Shown piece by piece: positions 1 through 6,029 of a stretch of 6,029 nucleotides of DNA. The stretch spans positions 1-6,029 of the forward strand of contig PWGF01000535.1 in the NCBI GenBank assembly GCA_003554375.1. Reading direction: 5' to 3'. The number at the start of each line of letters is the position of its first letter. The stretch's first letter is position 1. The stretch comes from Spirochaetaceae bacterium. GTDB taxonomy: Bacteria; Spirochaetota; Spirochaetia; DSM-27196; SKKC01. Position numbers and translations under genes: made by a program. A model generated the notes under the pieces. That model was not told the DNA's origin, did not search any database, and was given only the letters and a program-made list of their open reading frames with translations.

Positions 1-1
1 C

Positions 2-1342
2 CTACTCAGCGAGAAGATCTTGCTCGCGGAGGAGGTCCCTGAGATCTGAGGCTGCGTTTTCGGCCGCTTCGCGCGGGGATATCTCCCCGTGCATAGCCCG
101 GATGATCTCCTCACCGGCAATCTCTTGGGCTTCCGGAAGGGCCGCGAACGCCGGCCACCCGACCTGTGACGCTTCGGAGAGCTGTGCCGCCATCGCGGCG
201 TACGGTACCGACTCGATGTACTCCTCGCTCTCGAGGACCGATGTACGCGTCGGCTGATTCGCGTTGTGCAGCCCCGCATGAAGCTGGGATTCATAGCTCG
301 AGAGATGCCGGATGAACTCCCAGGCGTACTCGGTGTTCTCCGTGTTCCCGGGAATCGCAAAAGACCAGAACACCGTCGTAGCATAGCCGGGCCGGTCACC
401 GCCGTAGGCCTCGGTGAAGGGCAACGGCATGACCTCGGACTGTCCCGCATCTACCGCCCGTTCGGGATCGTTGAAGTTCTCGTAGTTGGTTATGTTCCCC
501 ATCCACATCGCCAGCCTGCCGCTTTCGTACAGTCGAGTGACGTCATCCACAGTATGGGTGCTGATGTCCGGATGGAGTACGCCCTCCTGATAGAGATCCC
601 GAAGGAGCTCGATCGCTTCGATGGCGGGCTCTTGGTCAATGACCACTCGGAAATCAGGCGTGATAACGCCTGCGTCCTCATCCGGGTACATAGCGCGCGA
701 GAAGTTGATCACTTGCCCCGCGATATTATCCGGCGTGCCCTGAGCGCTGTACCCGTAGACGCGGGAACCGTCGTCACGCGTAAAGGTGAGCTCTCTCGCC
801 GCGTCGACGAACTCTTCGATCGTCTCAGGAGGCGCCACATCGCGCTCGTCGAAAATGGCCATGTTGCGATGCACCGCATCGACCACCCCTCGCATCGGGA
901 TGGCTCGGAGTTCGCCCTCATGGGTGACCGCATCGAGCATTCCTTCGGAGAAATCCTCCGGGAACCCGTCAATCTGGCTCTCCTCGAGCCATCGGTCCAG
1001 CGGCTCCAGTCGGGACAGGAGCCGTGGATCGAGCTCGTTGGTAAACACGTATCCCACGTCAAACGGGGCAGTCGGCAATGCCGCCTGACGCATGATCGTG
1101 CTGTGAATATCGCCGATACCAAAGGTCTGCCACTCGACTCGCTGAATGCCGGTCTGCTCGAAGAACTCCTCGAGCAACCCTTCGGCCGCCTGCTCGTGCA
1201 CCCCGTGGCCGACCGCCGTCAACGTTTCGGGCGGCTCCACAGCGGGAGCCTCCTCCTCTCCCGCCCCCGCGGCCCAGGCCATACCTGCGCCGAACATGAC
1301 GAGTACGACCAACACCGTCGCTATCTGCCATCTGACTCTCAT
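2..1342 (-). CDS. ABC transporter substrate-binding protein, family 1 (probable sugar binder)
   Basis: A 446-residue periplasmic solute-binding protein, the usual length for the family 1 (carbohydrate) extracellular binding proteins that deliver substrate to an ABC permease. Residues 1-25 form a Sec signal peptide: basic MRVR, a hydrophobic run, then an AWA-type signal peptidase I site near 24-26. There is no lipobox Cys, so it should be free in the periplasm. Family-like stretches are DVGYVF near 95-100, the block around IPMRGVVDAVHRN (148-160) followed by PPETIEEFVDAA (171-182), LAMWMGNI near 277-284, and FAIPGNTENTEYAWEF near 328-343. The start is the ATG at 1342 because it sits 8 nt after a strong AAGGAGGA and opens the signal peptide. 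The frame stays open to 1594, but that extension is antisense to the divergent AraC gene. The stop lies at the left edge, so permease genes would be off-window. The ligand cannot be read from sequence; a sugar or oligosaccharide is inferred from family and the AraC neighbour. Confidence 0.93.
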   Translation of the reverse strand: MRVRWQIATVLVVLVMFGAGMAWAAGAGEEEAPAVEPPETLTAVGHGVHEQAAEGLLEEFFEQTGIQRVEWQTFGIGDIHSTIMRQAALPTAPFDVGYVFTNELDPRLLSRLEPLDRWLEESQIDGFPEDFSEGMLDAVTHEGELRAIPMRGVVDAVHRNMAIFDERDVAPPETIEEFVDAARELTFTRDDGSRVYGYSAQGTPDNIAGQVINFSRAMYPDEDAGVITPDFRVVIDQEPAIEAIELLRDLYQEGVLHPDISTHTVDDVTRLYESGRLAMWMGNITNYENFNDPERAVDAGQSEVMPLPFTEAYGGDRPGYATTVFWSFAIPGNTENTEYAWEFIRHLSSYESQLHAGLHNANQPTRTSVLESEEYIESVPYAAMAAQLSEASQVGWPAFAALPEAQEIAGEEIIRAMHGEISPREAAENAASDLRDLLREQDLLAE

Positions 1343-1350
1343 AATTCCTT

Positions 1351-1358
1351 TCCTCCTT
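1351..1358 (-). promoter_or_regulatory. Strong Shine-Dalgarno of the binding-protein gene
   Basis: The minus strand reads AAGGAGGA, ending 8 nt before the ATG at 1342. It is the best ribosome binding site in the window and fixes the start of the binding protein at the signal peptide. I could not find a convincing -35/-10 pair for this gene in the 93-bp divergent gap, which would fit a promoter that depends on an activator. Confidence 0.85.
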
Positions 1359-1387
1359 CGACCCGGATTAACAACCCAGACCCAATG

Positions 1388-1417
1388 TGGACGCCCAACG
1401 GGAACTGGCTCTATAGT
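1388..1417 (+). promoter_or_regulatory. Candidate sigma70-type promoter for the AraC-family gene
   Basis: TGGACG (1388-1393) matches TTGACA at 4 of 6 bases, and TATAGT (1412-1417) matches TATAAT at 5 of 6, with an 18-nt spacer. Transcription would start near 1424, about 12 nt before the ATG at 1436. This also argues against the in-frame ATG at 1385, which would lie upstream of the promoter. It is a visual match only; the divergent gap may use other elements. Confidence 0.4.
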
Positions 1418-1435
1418 CATGGTAGGGTAGAACCC

Positions 1436-2350
1436 ATGGCCTCGATTGACCGTTCTCTCCATGATATTGCTCGACCTCAACCGGATTCCCCTCTCCACCC
1501 CTTGGCGTCGCAGTGGAAAGATCTCCGCCGCGACGTAGTCCTGCTCTACGACGACCGGGTACCGATCGGCGGAAGCAGGCGGAATTTCGCGCACCCCTTC
1601 TTCAATCTATGGCTCCTTCGTGTCGGCAGCCTCTCGTTGGAAAGCCCCGCGGGTGAAGTAAGCCGAGTAGAATCGGGCTCATGGGTTCTCATTCCCCCCG
1701 GGTATCAGCATAGCCAGACCTTTTCGAGCGAGGCTCACCTGCTCTCCGTACACTTTCGCGCCGAATGGGCAAGCGGTATGAGCATCTTTCGGCTGGACTC
1801 CCCACTCACCGTACCCGGCTCCGCATGGGCCGATGTCGAGCGCGAGCTCCTCGTCCTTCTAGACATGCGACTCGAAGGCGACGGCCCGGTTCCTCTCCGG
1901 CGCTACGCGGAGGCCGACGCCGTGCTCTTATCTTTTCTCTCCACCTGGTACGAGCGAATGGTGGAACTTGGCCACTATCCCGTGGGGCCTGCCGCGTTGG
2001 ACCCGCGCGTTCGGAGAGCCGCTGAATACCTGGACACCATCGAGTATACCGGATCGGTACCGTACCATCGCCTCACCAGCGACAATGCCATAAGCCGCAC
2101 CCACCTGGATCGGCTCTTCAAGGAGCAGCTCGGCAAATCGCCAAGGCAGTATCTCGAGAGCCGCGTTCTCCAGCGCGTAATCCGAGATCTGAGCGCGACC
2201 AACAAGACCGTGACCGAGATCTGCTTCGACCACGGCTTCGTCAGTGCCGCGCACTTCTGCCGCTGGTTCAGGCGCAGCATGGGCCGGTCACCGCACGAGT
2301 ACCGTGCCGCCGTACTCAGGCAAGCAAGCCGGGGCCAGAGTGAAGGGTAG
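1436..2350 (+). CDS. AraC-family transcriptional regulator with N-terminal cupin-like sensor domain
   Basis: A 304-residue regulator of normal AraC-family length. The N-terminal part (about 45-110) resembles the AraC ligand-binding cupin: an RRNFAHPFFNLW region, then GSWVLIPPGYQHSQ near 81-94 with the typical PPG turn, and a LLSVHF strand near 102-107. The C-terminal part (about 188-290) carries two helix-turn-helix units: the first ends in SRTHLDRLFKEQLGKSPRQYL (220-240), the second runs from TVTEICFDHGF (258-268) through HFCRWFRRSMGRSPHEYR (273-290), the classic AraC signature. I chose the ATG at 1436 because a GGTAGGGTAG purine stretch lies just upstream and the candidate promoter ends before it; ATG 1385 is the alternative. 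The frame is open far upstream to 266, but that part is antisense to the binding-protein gene. Placement head-to-head with a sugar-type binding protein suggests it controls that uptake operon and perhaps itself; the inducer is unknown. Confidence 0.93.
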   Translation: MASIDRSLHDIARPQPDSPLHPLASQWKDLRRDVVLLYDDRVPIGGSRRNFAHPFFNLWLLRVGSLSLESPAGEVSRVESGSWVLIPPGYQHSQTFSSEAHLLSVHFRAEWASGMSIFRLDSPLTVPGSAWADVERELLVLLDMRLEGDGPVPLRRYAEADAVLLSFLSTWYERMVELGHYPVGPAALDPRVRRAAEYLDTIEYTGSVPYHRLTSDNAISRTHLDRLFKEQLGKSPRQYLESRVLQRVIRDLSATNKTVTEICFDHGFVSAAHFCRWFRRSMGRSPHEYRAAVLRQASRGQSEG

Positions 2351-2475
2351 ACAGTCGCAGCGGTCATCCGGATATCGATGAACTCAATCCCGGACGTCCG
2401 TCATCTCCGACCCGGTTTCCGTGAAGTGAAGCTCACACCCGGTAGTCCTTGGCTACACCGCGACACGAATGGGTT

Positions 2476-2580
2476 TCACACGACCAGCCCGCCTTGGCCC
2501 GGACGGCAGATCTTGCCCTCACAGTCGGTAACCTCTACACCGCAGCCCTCTGCGCAATCGAGATCTCGGTTTGAGCGCAT
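2476..2580 (-). CDS. Possible 34-residue Cys-rich small protein (doubtful)
   Basis: A short ORF, ATG at 2580 to TGA at 2476-2478, lies 65 nt downstream of the HD-GYP stop on the same strand. It encodes 34 residues with four cysteines at 9, 13, 20 and 25 (C-X3-C-X6-C-X4-C), an acidic middle and a GQGGLVV-type end. There is no signal peptide and no clear Shine-Dalgarno, and an in-frame TGA lies eight codons upstream of the ATG. The Cys spacing recalls small metal-binding or disulfide-rich peptides, but I recognise no family. It could be chance, or the tail of a decayed gene. The rest of the 2351-2645 spacer holds no gene I can support: its plus-strand open frame only continues the AraC frame past its TAG and has no start context. 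Confidence 0.15.
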   Translation of the reverse strand: MRSNRDLDCAEGCGVEVTDCEGKICRPGQGGLVV

Positions 2581-2645
2581 CCGGCAACGCGACGCACCGG
2601 GTCATGTGCCCACCCTCACCCGTTACGGAGGGAGACCTCGCCGCG

Positions 2646-4052
2646 CTACCGCTCGACGATCCTCCGAAACGCCGGATAGTGTTCGTGGAAGAGATCTACC
2701 AAGCTTGGATCAAACTGCTTTCCGCGTCCTTTGAGGATCTCCTCATGTGCCTCTTCCGGACTGGAGGCACACTTGTACGGGCGCTCGGAGGTCATAGCGT
2801 CAAAGACGTCAACGAGCGCCACAATCCGACCGTTTACGGGGATATCCGTCCCTTTGAGTCCGGAAGGATACCCCGTGCCGTCCCAGCGCTCGTGGTGAGT
2901 CAGCGCGATCTCCGCCCCTTCCATGAGATACTGACTTCGCGAGTCTTTGAGTAGATCGTACCCAACGACCGTGTGCCGCTCCATCTGTTCGCGCTCAGTC
3001 GAGGTCAACGGTCCTTGTTTCAACAGAATGTTGTCCGGAATCCCGATCTTGCCGATGTCGTGCAGGGGGGAGCTCCGGCGGATCAGTTCCTGCTTCTCGC
3101 GGCTCACCCCAAGAAGCTCGGCAAGAAGCTCGGCAAGAAGCCCGATCCGCTTCAGATGCTCTCCCGTCTCCCGGTCACGGAACTCTGCCGCGTGGCCGAG
3201 AAGCAGCAACGTCTCCTCTTCGCGCTCGATAGCCGTCTCCCGCGCCGTCTTCTCCGCCTCCATCGCCTCCTGCAGGCGGACTTGTTTCCGCTCAAGCCGC
3301 GTAATCATCCGATTGAATCCGTTAGCCAGAACACCCACTTCGTCACGGAACTCCACCGTCGCGCGCCGCGAGAGATCGTTGGTTGTGGTGATATGCCGAA
3401 TGGTATCCGTAAGTCTCTCGATCGGACGTATCAGATACCCAACGTAAAACCAGACAAAGAGAGTCACCGACACGATCGCCGCCAACAGGATTCCGAGGTG
3501 AGTACGCTGGATCCGTTCCGCATCGGTGAAGAATGCCTCCTGCAGCTCCGTCACGGCCACGGTCCACTCGAACGACTCGAGGTCGAACACCACACCGACG
3601 CGCGACTGACCGAACAGATCCCCGGAAAACCATCCGGATTCCGGCGGCTGGTCGAGGCTGCTCCCGCCGCCGGTTGCGTTCCCGTCACGTAACTCATCGT
3701 CCGACTCGCCGGTGCCCCCCACCCGCATCACCGTGTCTCCGCGGGTGTCAAAAGCGACGATCGCCTCGCTCGGGCTGCGCAAGAGCGAAGCAGCATAGGA
3801 ACGCAGCGATTCCTGGGCCGCAATCCGAAAGCGAGGATCCTCCTCGAGCCCCAGGTCCGTGATGGCCTCCCACTCGCTGTGAGCGAAATCACGGAGCTGC
3901 TCCGCCTTATAGGCCAGGTGCCGCGTCGCGACCCGGGTAATCGCCTCGCGCGAAGCAAGAAACGCCAGAGCGCCGCTCAGCGCCACCACGAGCAGAACGT
4001 GTGGGATGATCATGATATACAGCTTGCTGCGTAATCCGGTACGGATTTTCAC
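2646..4052 (-). CDS. Membrane-bound HD-GYP cyclic-di-GMP phosphodiesterase with periplasmic sensor and HAMP
   Basis: A 468-residue protein predicted to hydrolyse cyclic-di-GMP. Order: a basic N-terminus; TM1 about 12-32; a periplasmic loop about 33-185 that looks Cache-like (FEWTVAVTELQEAFF near its end) but is not firmly assigned; TM2 about 186-208; HAMP about 208-258 (RPIERL, then DEVGVLANGFNRM); a short coiled linker; HD-GYP domain about 285-468. The metal and catalytic residues of active HD-GYP enzymes all seem present: E295 and H299 (ETGEH), H331-D332 (PLHDIGKIGIPD), H360, H386-H387 in HHERWDGTGYP, and D415 in DVFDAMTSERPYK. I chose the GTG at 4052, giving VKIRTGLRSKLYI before TM1. The frame is open to 4178, but the extra 42 residues would overlap the divergent gene and carry no domain. 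ATG 4013 is an alternative but would trim into TM1. No good Shine-Dalgarno precedes the GTG, so it may be leaderless or weakly translated. It converges on the AraC gene. Confidence 0.93.
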   Translation of the reverse strand: MKIRTGLRSKLYIMIIPHVLLVVALSGALAFLASREAITRVATRHLAYKAEQLRDFAHSEWEAITDLGLEEDPRFRIAAQESLRSYAASLLRSPSEAIVAFDTRGDTVMRVGGTGESDDELRDGNATGGGSSLDQPPESGWFSGDLFGQSRVGVVFDLESFEWTVAVTELQEAFFTDAERIQRTHLGILLAAIVSVTLFVWFYVGYLIRPIERLTDTIRHITTTNDLSRRATVEFRDEVGVLANGFNRMITRLERKQVRLQEAMEAEKTARETAIEREEETLLLLGHAAEFRDRETGEHLKRIGLLAELLAELLGVSREKQELIRRSSPLHDIGKIGIPDNILLKQGPLTSTEREQMERHTVVGYDLLKDSRSQYLMEGAEIALTHHERWDGTGYPSGLKGTDIPVNGRIVALVDVFDAMTSERPYKCASSPEEAHEEILKGRGKQFDPSLVDLFHEHYPAFRRIVER

Positions 4053-4057
4053 ACGTA

Positions 4058-4074
4058 GACTGTAGCATACAGTC
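4058..4074. promoter_or_regulatory. Perfect 17-bp inverted repeat between divergent genes (candidate operator)
   Basis: GACTGTA (4058-4064), GCA, TACAGTC (4068-4074) form a perfect 7-bp inverted repeat with a 3-nt centre. It lies in the 47-bp gap between the HD-GYP GTG (4052) and the coiled-coil GTG (4100), only 5 bp from the former. The minus strand of the repeat contains TATGCT, a possible -10 for the HD-GYP gene, and the plus strand has TATACG at 4084-4089, a possible -10 for the coiled-coil gene. A dimeric regulator binding here could affect both genes. The core TGTA-N3-TACA does not match a regulator I can name; the spacing between the CTGT and ACAG halves is too short for an E. coli-type LexA box. 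Confidence 0.4.
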
Positions 4075-4099
4075 CCTATTCGGTATACGATAGTAGGTT

Positions 4100-5314
4100 G
4101 TGCAGGACGATGCGAAGAATACTCGCTCAACGGATCTCCGATCCCGGCGCAGCGACGTGACGGTACTTCTTGCAGCACTCGCCCTCCTGGTGCTCGGGGC
4201 GGGCGGGGCGCTGGCGTGGGCTTTCTCTTACTTCCAGCACCAAACGAGTGACATCGCCGCGGAAGAAGCTCGGTTCGTGACTACCGAGTGGCATCTCCTC
4301 CGTGAGCTTCACGAACAGACCCAAGAGCAGCTATTGGCGAAAGAGCAGGAAATAGCGGAGCTCCGCCTCCGCTACCTGCAGCTCACCGAAGACGACTCCA
4401 CTGCCCACGAGCGAGAAGAGATCGAGACTCAACTGCGCCGCGCCGAGGAAGAACGGGATGCGCTCATAGCCCGGCGCCTGCAGGCGGCCACGGAAGCCGT
4501 GCAGCCAACCGAAACCGAGGAACCGGAGCTCATCCCTGACGTGGAAACGGACCCTGACCCCGATCACCCCTCGGTTGCCGAAGTCGAGCCTGAGTCCCTG
4601 CACGAGCTCGGCCCGAGGCTCGAGCTGGACTTGGAAAGAGAGGAGTCTCCTCGAGAGCCCACTCTTCGTAGTCTTCTTCAGTCTGAACGCCCTTCGTCGA
4701 CCATATCGCGCGCTGTAACTGAGAGTCTCCGGGAGCAGGTCTCAGCGCTCGAGGAGCAGCTCACCGAGCGCGAAGCCGCAGCCGCTACACTTCGCGAGGA
4801 GATCGAGCTGCTCGAAGACCGGCTCGAACGGATGGAAGCCGAGTACCAGCGCGCCCTCGAAGACCAAAGGGAGCCGATCGAAGCCCTCCGTCAAGAGGCC
4901 GCCGACGCGCGGAGAAGCGCGCGCTCAGCCCTGACTGCCCTCAAGGAGCTCGAACTCGCCCGCCTCACTTCCGCCGCACCCGTCGATCCTCCGCCTCCTG
5001 ACTACGCAGACGACATTGATGTCCTCGGCACGCGTCCCCTCTTGCGGGCAATCGTCACTTCCCCGGAGATTCGAGCCGAATACCCCGACCTTCGGGAACG
5101 GATGGACGCGTACTTCGCGCTCCTCGAGCACGAGAAGATAACCCAGGGTCGAGCAGAGGCATACCGCGTTGCTTCCGAGGCGGTAGAAGAGACGGCACGA
5201 AAACTCGATATCGATCTCGAAGCCGAGAACAAGCGGGACACAGCATCGGGGTACGTGGAGCGTCTGGTCGCCCTCGTTGAGCATGCGCTCGAGCACGGCG
5301 CCCCGGAGCCGTAG
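4100..5314 (+). CDS. Membrane-anchored coiled-coil protein of unknown function
   Basis: A 404-residue protein I do not recognise. Residues 1-19 are basic (RSRRSD), followed by one hydrophobic segment at about 20-44. The positive-inside pattern puts the remainder in the periplasm; an ALAWA sequence at the end of the segment could instead be a signal peptidase site. Then come a Glu/Arg/Gln/Leu-rich coiled coil about 52-132, an acidic, Pro-rich linker about 134-188 (TETEEPELIP, ETDPDPDHP), a second long coiled coil about 203-290, a Pro hinge (VDPPPPD, 295-301), and a conserved-looking helical tail about 306-397 (LLRAIVTSPEIRAEYPDLRERM, then a charged helix). The start is GTG 4100: an in-frame TAG at 4094-4096 rules out anything longer, and the next start-like codon (GTG 4157) would remove the basic N-terminus. 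A TAGTAGG stretch is too close to be a good Shine-Dalgarno. It is divergent from the HD-GYP gene, which suggests but does not prove a shared role. A structural, envelope or scaffold function is only a guess from its shape. Confidence 0.85.
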   Translation: MQDDAKNTRSTDLRSRRSDVTVLLAALALLVLGAGGALAWAFSYFQHQTSDIAAEEARFVTTEWHLLRELHEQTQEQLLAKEQEIAELRLRYLQLTEDDSTAHEREEIETQLRRAEEERDALIARRLQAATEAVQPTETEEPELIPDVETDPDPDHPSVAEVEPESLHELGPRLELDLEREESPREPTLRSLLQSERPSSTISRAVTESLREQVSALEEQLTEREAAAATLREEIELLEDRLERMEAEYQRALEDQREPIEALRQEAADARRSARSALTALKELELARLTSAAPVDPPPPDYADDIDVLGTRPLLRAIVTSPEIRAEYPDLRERMDAYFALLEHEKITQGRAEAYRVASEAVEETARKLDIDLEAENKRDTASGYVERLVALVEHALEHGAPEP

Positions 5315-5342
5315 CCGGCGGAGCCACGGCGTGGGCCTCATA

Positions 5343-5363
5343 GTGCGCCGCTTCTCCGCGCAC
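5343..5363. terminator. Short GC hairpin between convergent genes (weak terminator candidate)
   Basis: GTGCGC (5343-5348) pairs with GCGCAC (5358-5363) across a 9-nt loop, in the 80-bp gap between the stops of the coiled-coil gene (5314) and the lipoprotein gene (5395). Position suits a bidirectional terminator, but the stem is only 6 bp and neither strand has a T-run after it, so intrinsic termination is doubtful. Confidence 0.25.
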
Positions 5364-5394
5364 GGACAGGATCGAGAGCGCTGCGTAACCCCGC

Positions 5395-6029
5395 TCAGCC
5401 GTCGTCGTTCTCGTCATTTTGGTCCTCGGTTTCCTGAGTGGCCTGGGCCGGGGGCGACTCAAACTCATCGAGGTATGTCGTCAGCTCGAACTTGTACTCC
5501 TCTCCGGGCGAGAGCCCGTCCACGATGGCGTCGAACTCGGGGCCGTCATCAGGATTTTCTTCTAACTCTCTTTGCTCCCAATCCCCACCGCTCCGGCGAT
5601 ACCTCACCCGAAACCCCTCGGCTCCCGGCTTGTCGTGCCTCCAGGCGAGCGTGACTCGCTGTGGATGGCGTGGCTCCTCCGCATCCACCGAAAAGTCGGT
5701 CGGCCGTGCCGGCACGATATCCAAGGATTGAGCCACCGTAACGCCGCGACCGTCGGTACACGTGACACCGACCGTCCCGATCGAGTCGCCGGCGCGAAAG
5801 ACAAAGGCGCCGTCTCGTTCCTCTAAATCGCCAATACCACTCTCCTCGCACTCGTACGCCAAGAAACGCTCCTGAACTTCGATCTCATACGGCGCAGTGC
5901 CGCCACGCGGATCGATGTGGACGCTCCCTCCCTGTTCGACGCGGCCCGTTTCGATACCCGGATTCAGGCCGAGCGTCCGCTGGTAATAGTCGCTGATCGC
6001 AAACGAATCGCACCCGATCAAAACGAGAG
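5395..6029 (-). CDS. Lipoprotein with Ig-like and fibronectin type III domains (5' end off-window)
   Basis: At least 210 residues; the gene runs off the right edge. The first complete codons read LVLIGC, a classic lipobox (L-I-G-C), so the signal peptide start lies a short way beyond 6029 and the TTG at 6021 inside it is not the start. Counting the lipidated Cys as 1, Asp at +2 would signal inner-membrane retention under the E. coli Lol rule, which may not hold in this organism. Residues about 22-101 look like a bacterial Ig-like beta-sandwich (GGTAPYEIEV, then TVGVTCTDGRG); Cys 55 and Cys 85 could form a disulfide. Residues about 103-193 form a fibronectin type III domain: LAW near 122-124, FRVRYR near 134-139, and DGLSPGEEYKFEL near 165-177. 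The tail is acidic (ETEDQNDENDDG). Likely an exported binding or adhesion-type surface protein; the ligand is unknown. It converges on the coiled-coil gene. Confidence 0.82.
   Translation of the reverse strand, partial: LVLIGCDSFAISDYYQRTLGLNPGIETGRVEQGGSVHIDPRGGTAPYEIEVQERFLAYECEESGIGDLEERDGAFVFRAGDSIGTVGVTCTDGRGVTVAQSLDIVPARPTDFSVDAEEPRHPQRVTLAWRHDKPGAEGFRVRYRRSGGDWEQRELEENPDDGPEFDAIVDGLSPGEEYKFELTTYLDEFESPPAQATQETEDQNDENDDG

Noticed and set aside
266..1435. Plus-strand frame open for 390 codons upstream of, and in frame with, the AraC gene
   Set aside because: It is antisense to the binding-protein gene, whose domain pattern is clear; the translation has no recognisable domain. Open antisense frames are common in GC-rich genes.
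1343..1594. 84-residue N-terminal extension of the binding protein
   Set aside because: It overlaps the AraC coding region antisense, while ATG 1342 has a strong Shine-Dalgarno and begins a textbook signal peptide.
2351..2734. Frame continuing past the AraC TAG, suggesting readthrough or a separate 118-residue gene from ATG 2378
   Set aside because: The AraC protein ends normally a short way after its second helix-turn-helix. The extra translation is Pro/Arg/Ser-rich without domain features and runs antisense into the HD-GYP gene.
2973..3692. 239-codon plus-strand frame opposite the HD-GYP gene
   Set aside because: It is a shadow of the HD-GYP reading frame; the minus-strand product has all family motifs.
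4058..4074. Palindrome as a LexA (SOS) box
   Set aside because: The CTGT and ACAG halves are 5 bp apart instead of 8, and neither neighbouring gene is a typical SOS gene.
4110..4160. 16-codon ORF with AGGA just upstream, a possible leader peptide
   Set aside because: It lies inside the coiled-coil coding region in another frame, the AGGA is too close to its ATG, and the peptide has no feature of interest.
4053..4178. 42-residue N-terminal extension of the HD-GYP protein to ATG 4178
   Set aside because: It would overlap the divergent coiled-coil gene and span the shared control gap, and it adds no domain before the basic, TM-type N-terminus.

Overview
The window is high-GC bacterial DNA (roughly 60% by eye) with an envelope of the Gram-negative or spirochaete kind. 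It encodes a Sec-exported periplasmic binding protein, a lipoprotein, and two membrane-anchored proteins with large predicted periplasmic parts. The proteins are rich in Glu and Asp. The binding-protein signal peptide ends in an AWAAGAGEEE-type sequence, a style common in Spirochaetaceae sugar-binding proteins. I therefore lean towards a spirochaete, perhaps from a saline habitat, but this is an inference from style and not from a marker gene.

Layout, left to right: (1) a complete family 1 ABC substrate-binding protein on the minus strand (2-1342), whose transporter partners, if linked, lie beyond the left edge; (2) a divergent AraC-family regulator (1436-2350), separated from it by 93 bp that carry a recognisable Shine-Dalgarno and a plausible sigma70-type promoter; (3) a 295-bp spacer (2351-2645) with no convincing large gene, only a weak 34-codon Cys-rich minus-strand ORF; (4) a membrane-bound HD-GYP cyclic-di-GMP phosphodiesterase on the minus strand (2646-4052) with a periplasmic sensor loop, a HAMP domain and a full set of metal ligands; (5) a divergent, membrane-anchored coiled-coil protein of unknown function (4100-5314), with a perfect 17-bp inverted repeat in the 47-bp gap between the two starts; (6) an 80-bp convergent gap with a short GC hairpin; (7) a lipoprotein on the minus strand (5395 to beyond 6029), cut by the right edge, with an Ig-like and a fibronectin type III domain.

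Two divergent pairs dominate. The AraC/binding-protein pair looks like a self-contained carbohydrate-uptake control unit: the regulator probably senses a sugar and switches the uptake operon that starts with the binding protein. The HD-GYP/coiled-coil pair shares one short control region and may link an envelope signal to cyclic-di-GMP turnover; the partnership is inferred from arrangement only. I see no rRNA, tRNA, CRISPR array, insertion sequence or phage gene. The least explained items are the coiled-coil protein, the palindrome beside it, and the tiny Cys-rich ORF. Nothing here amounts to a clearly new system.
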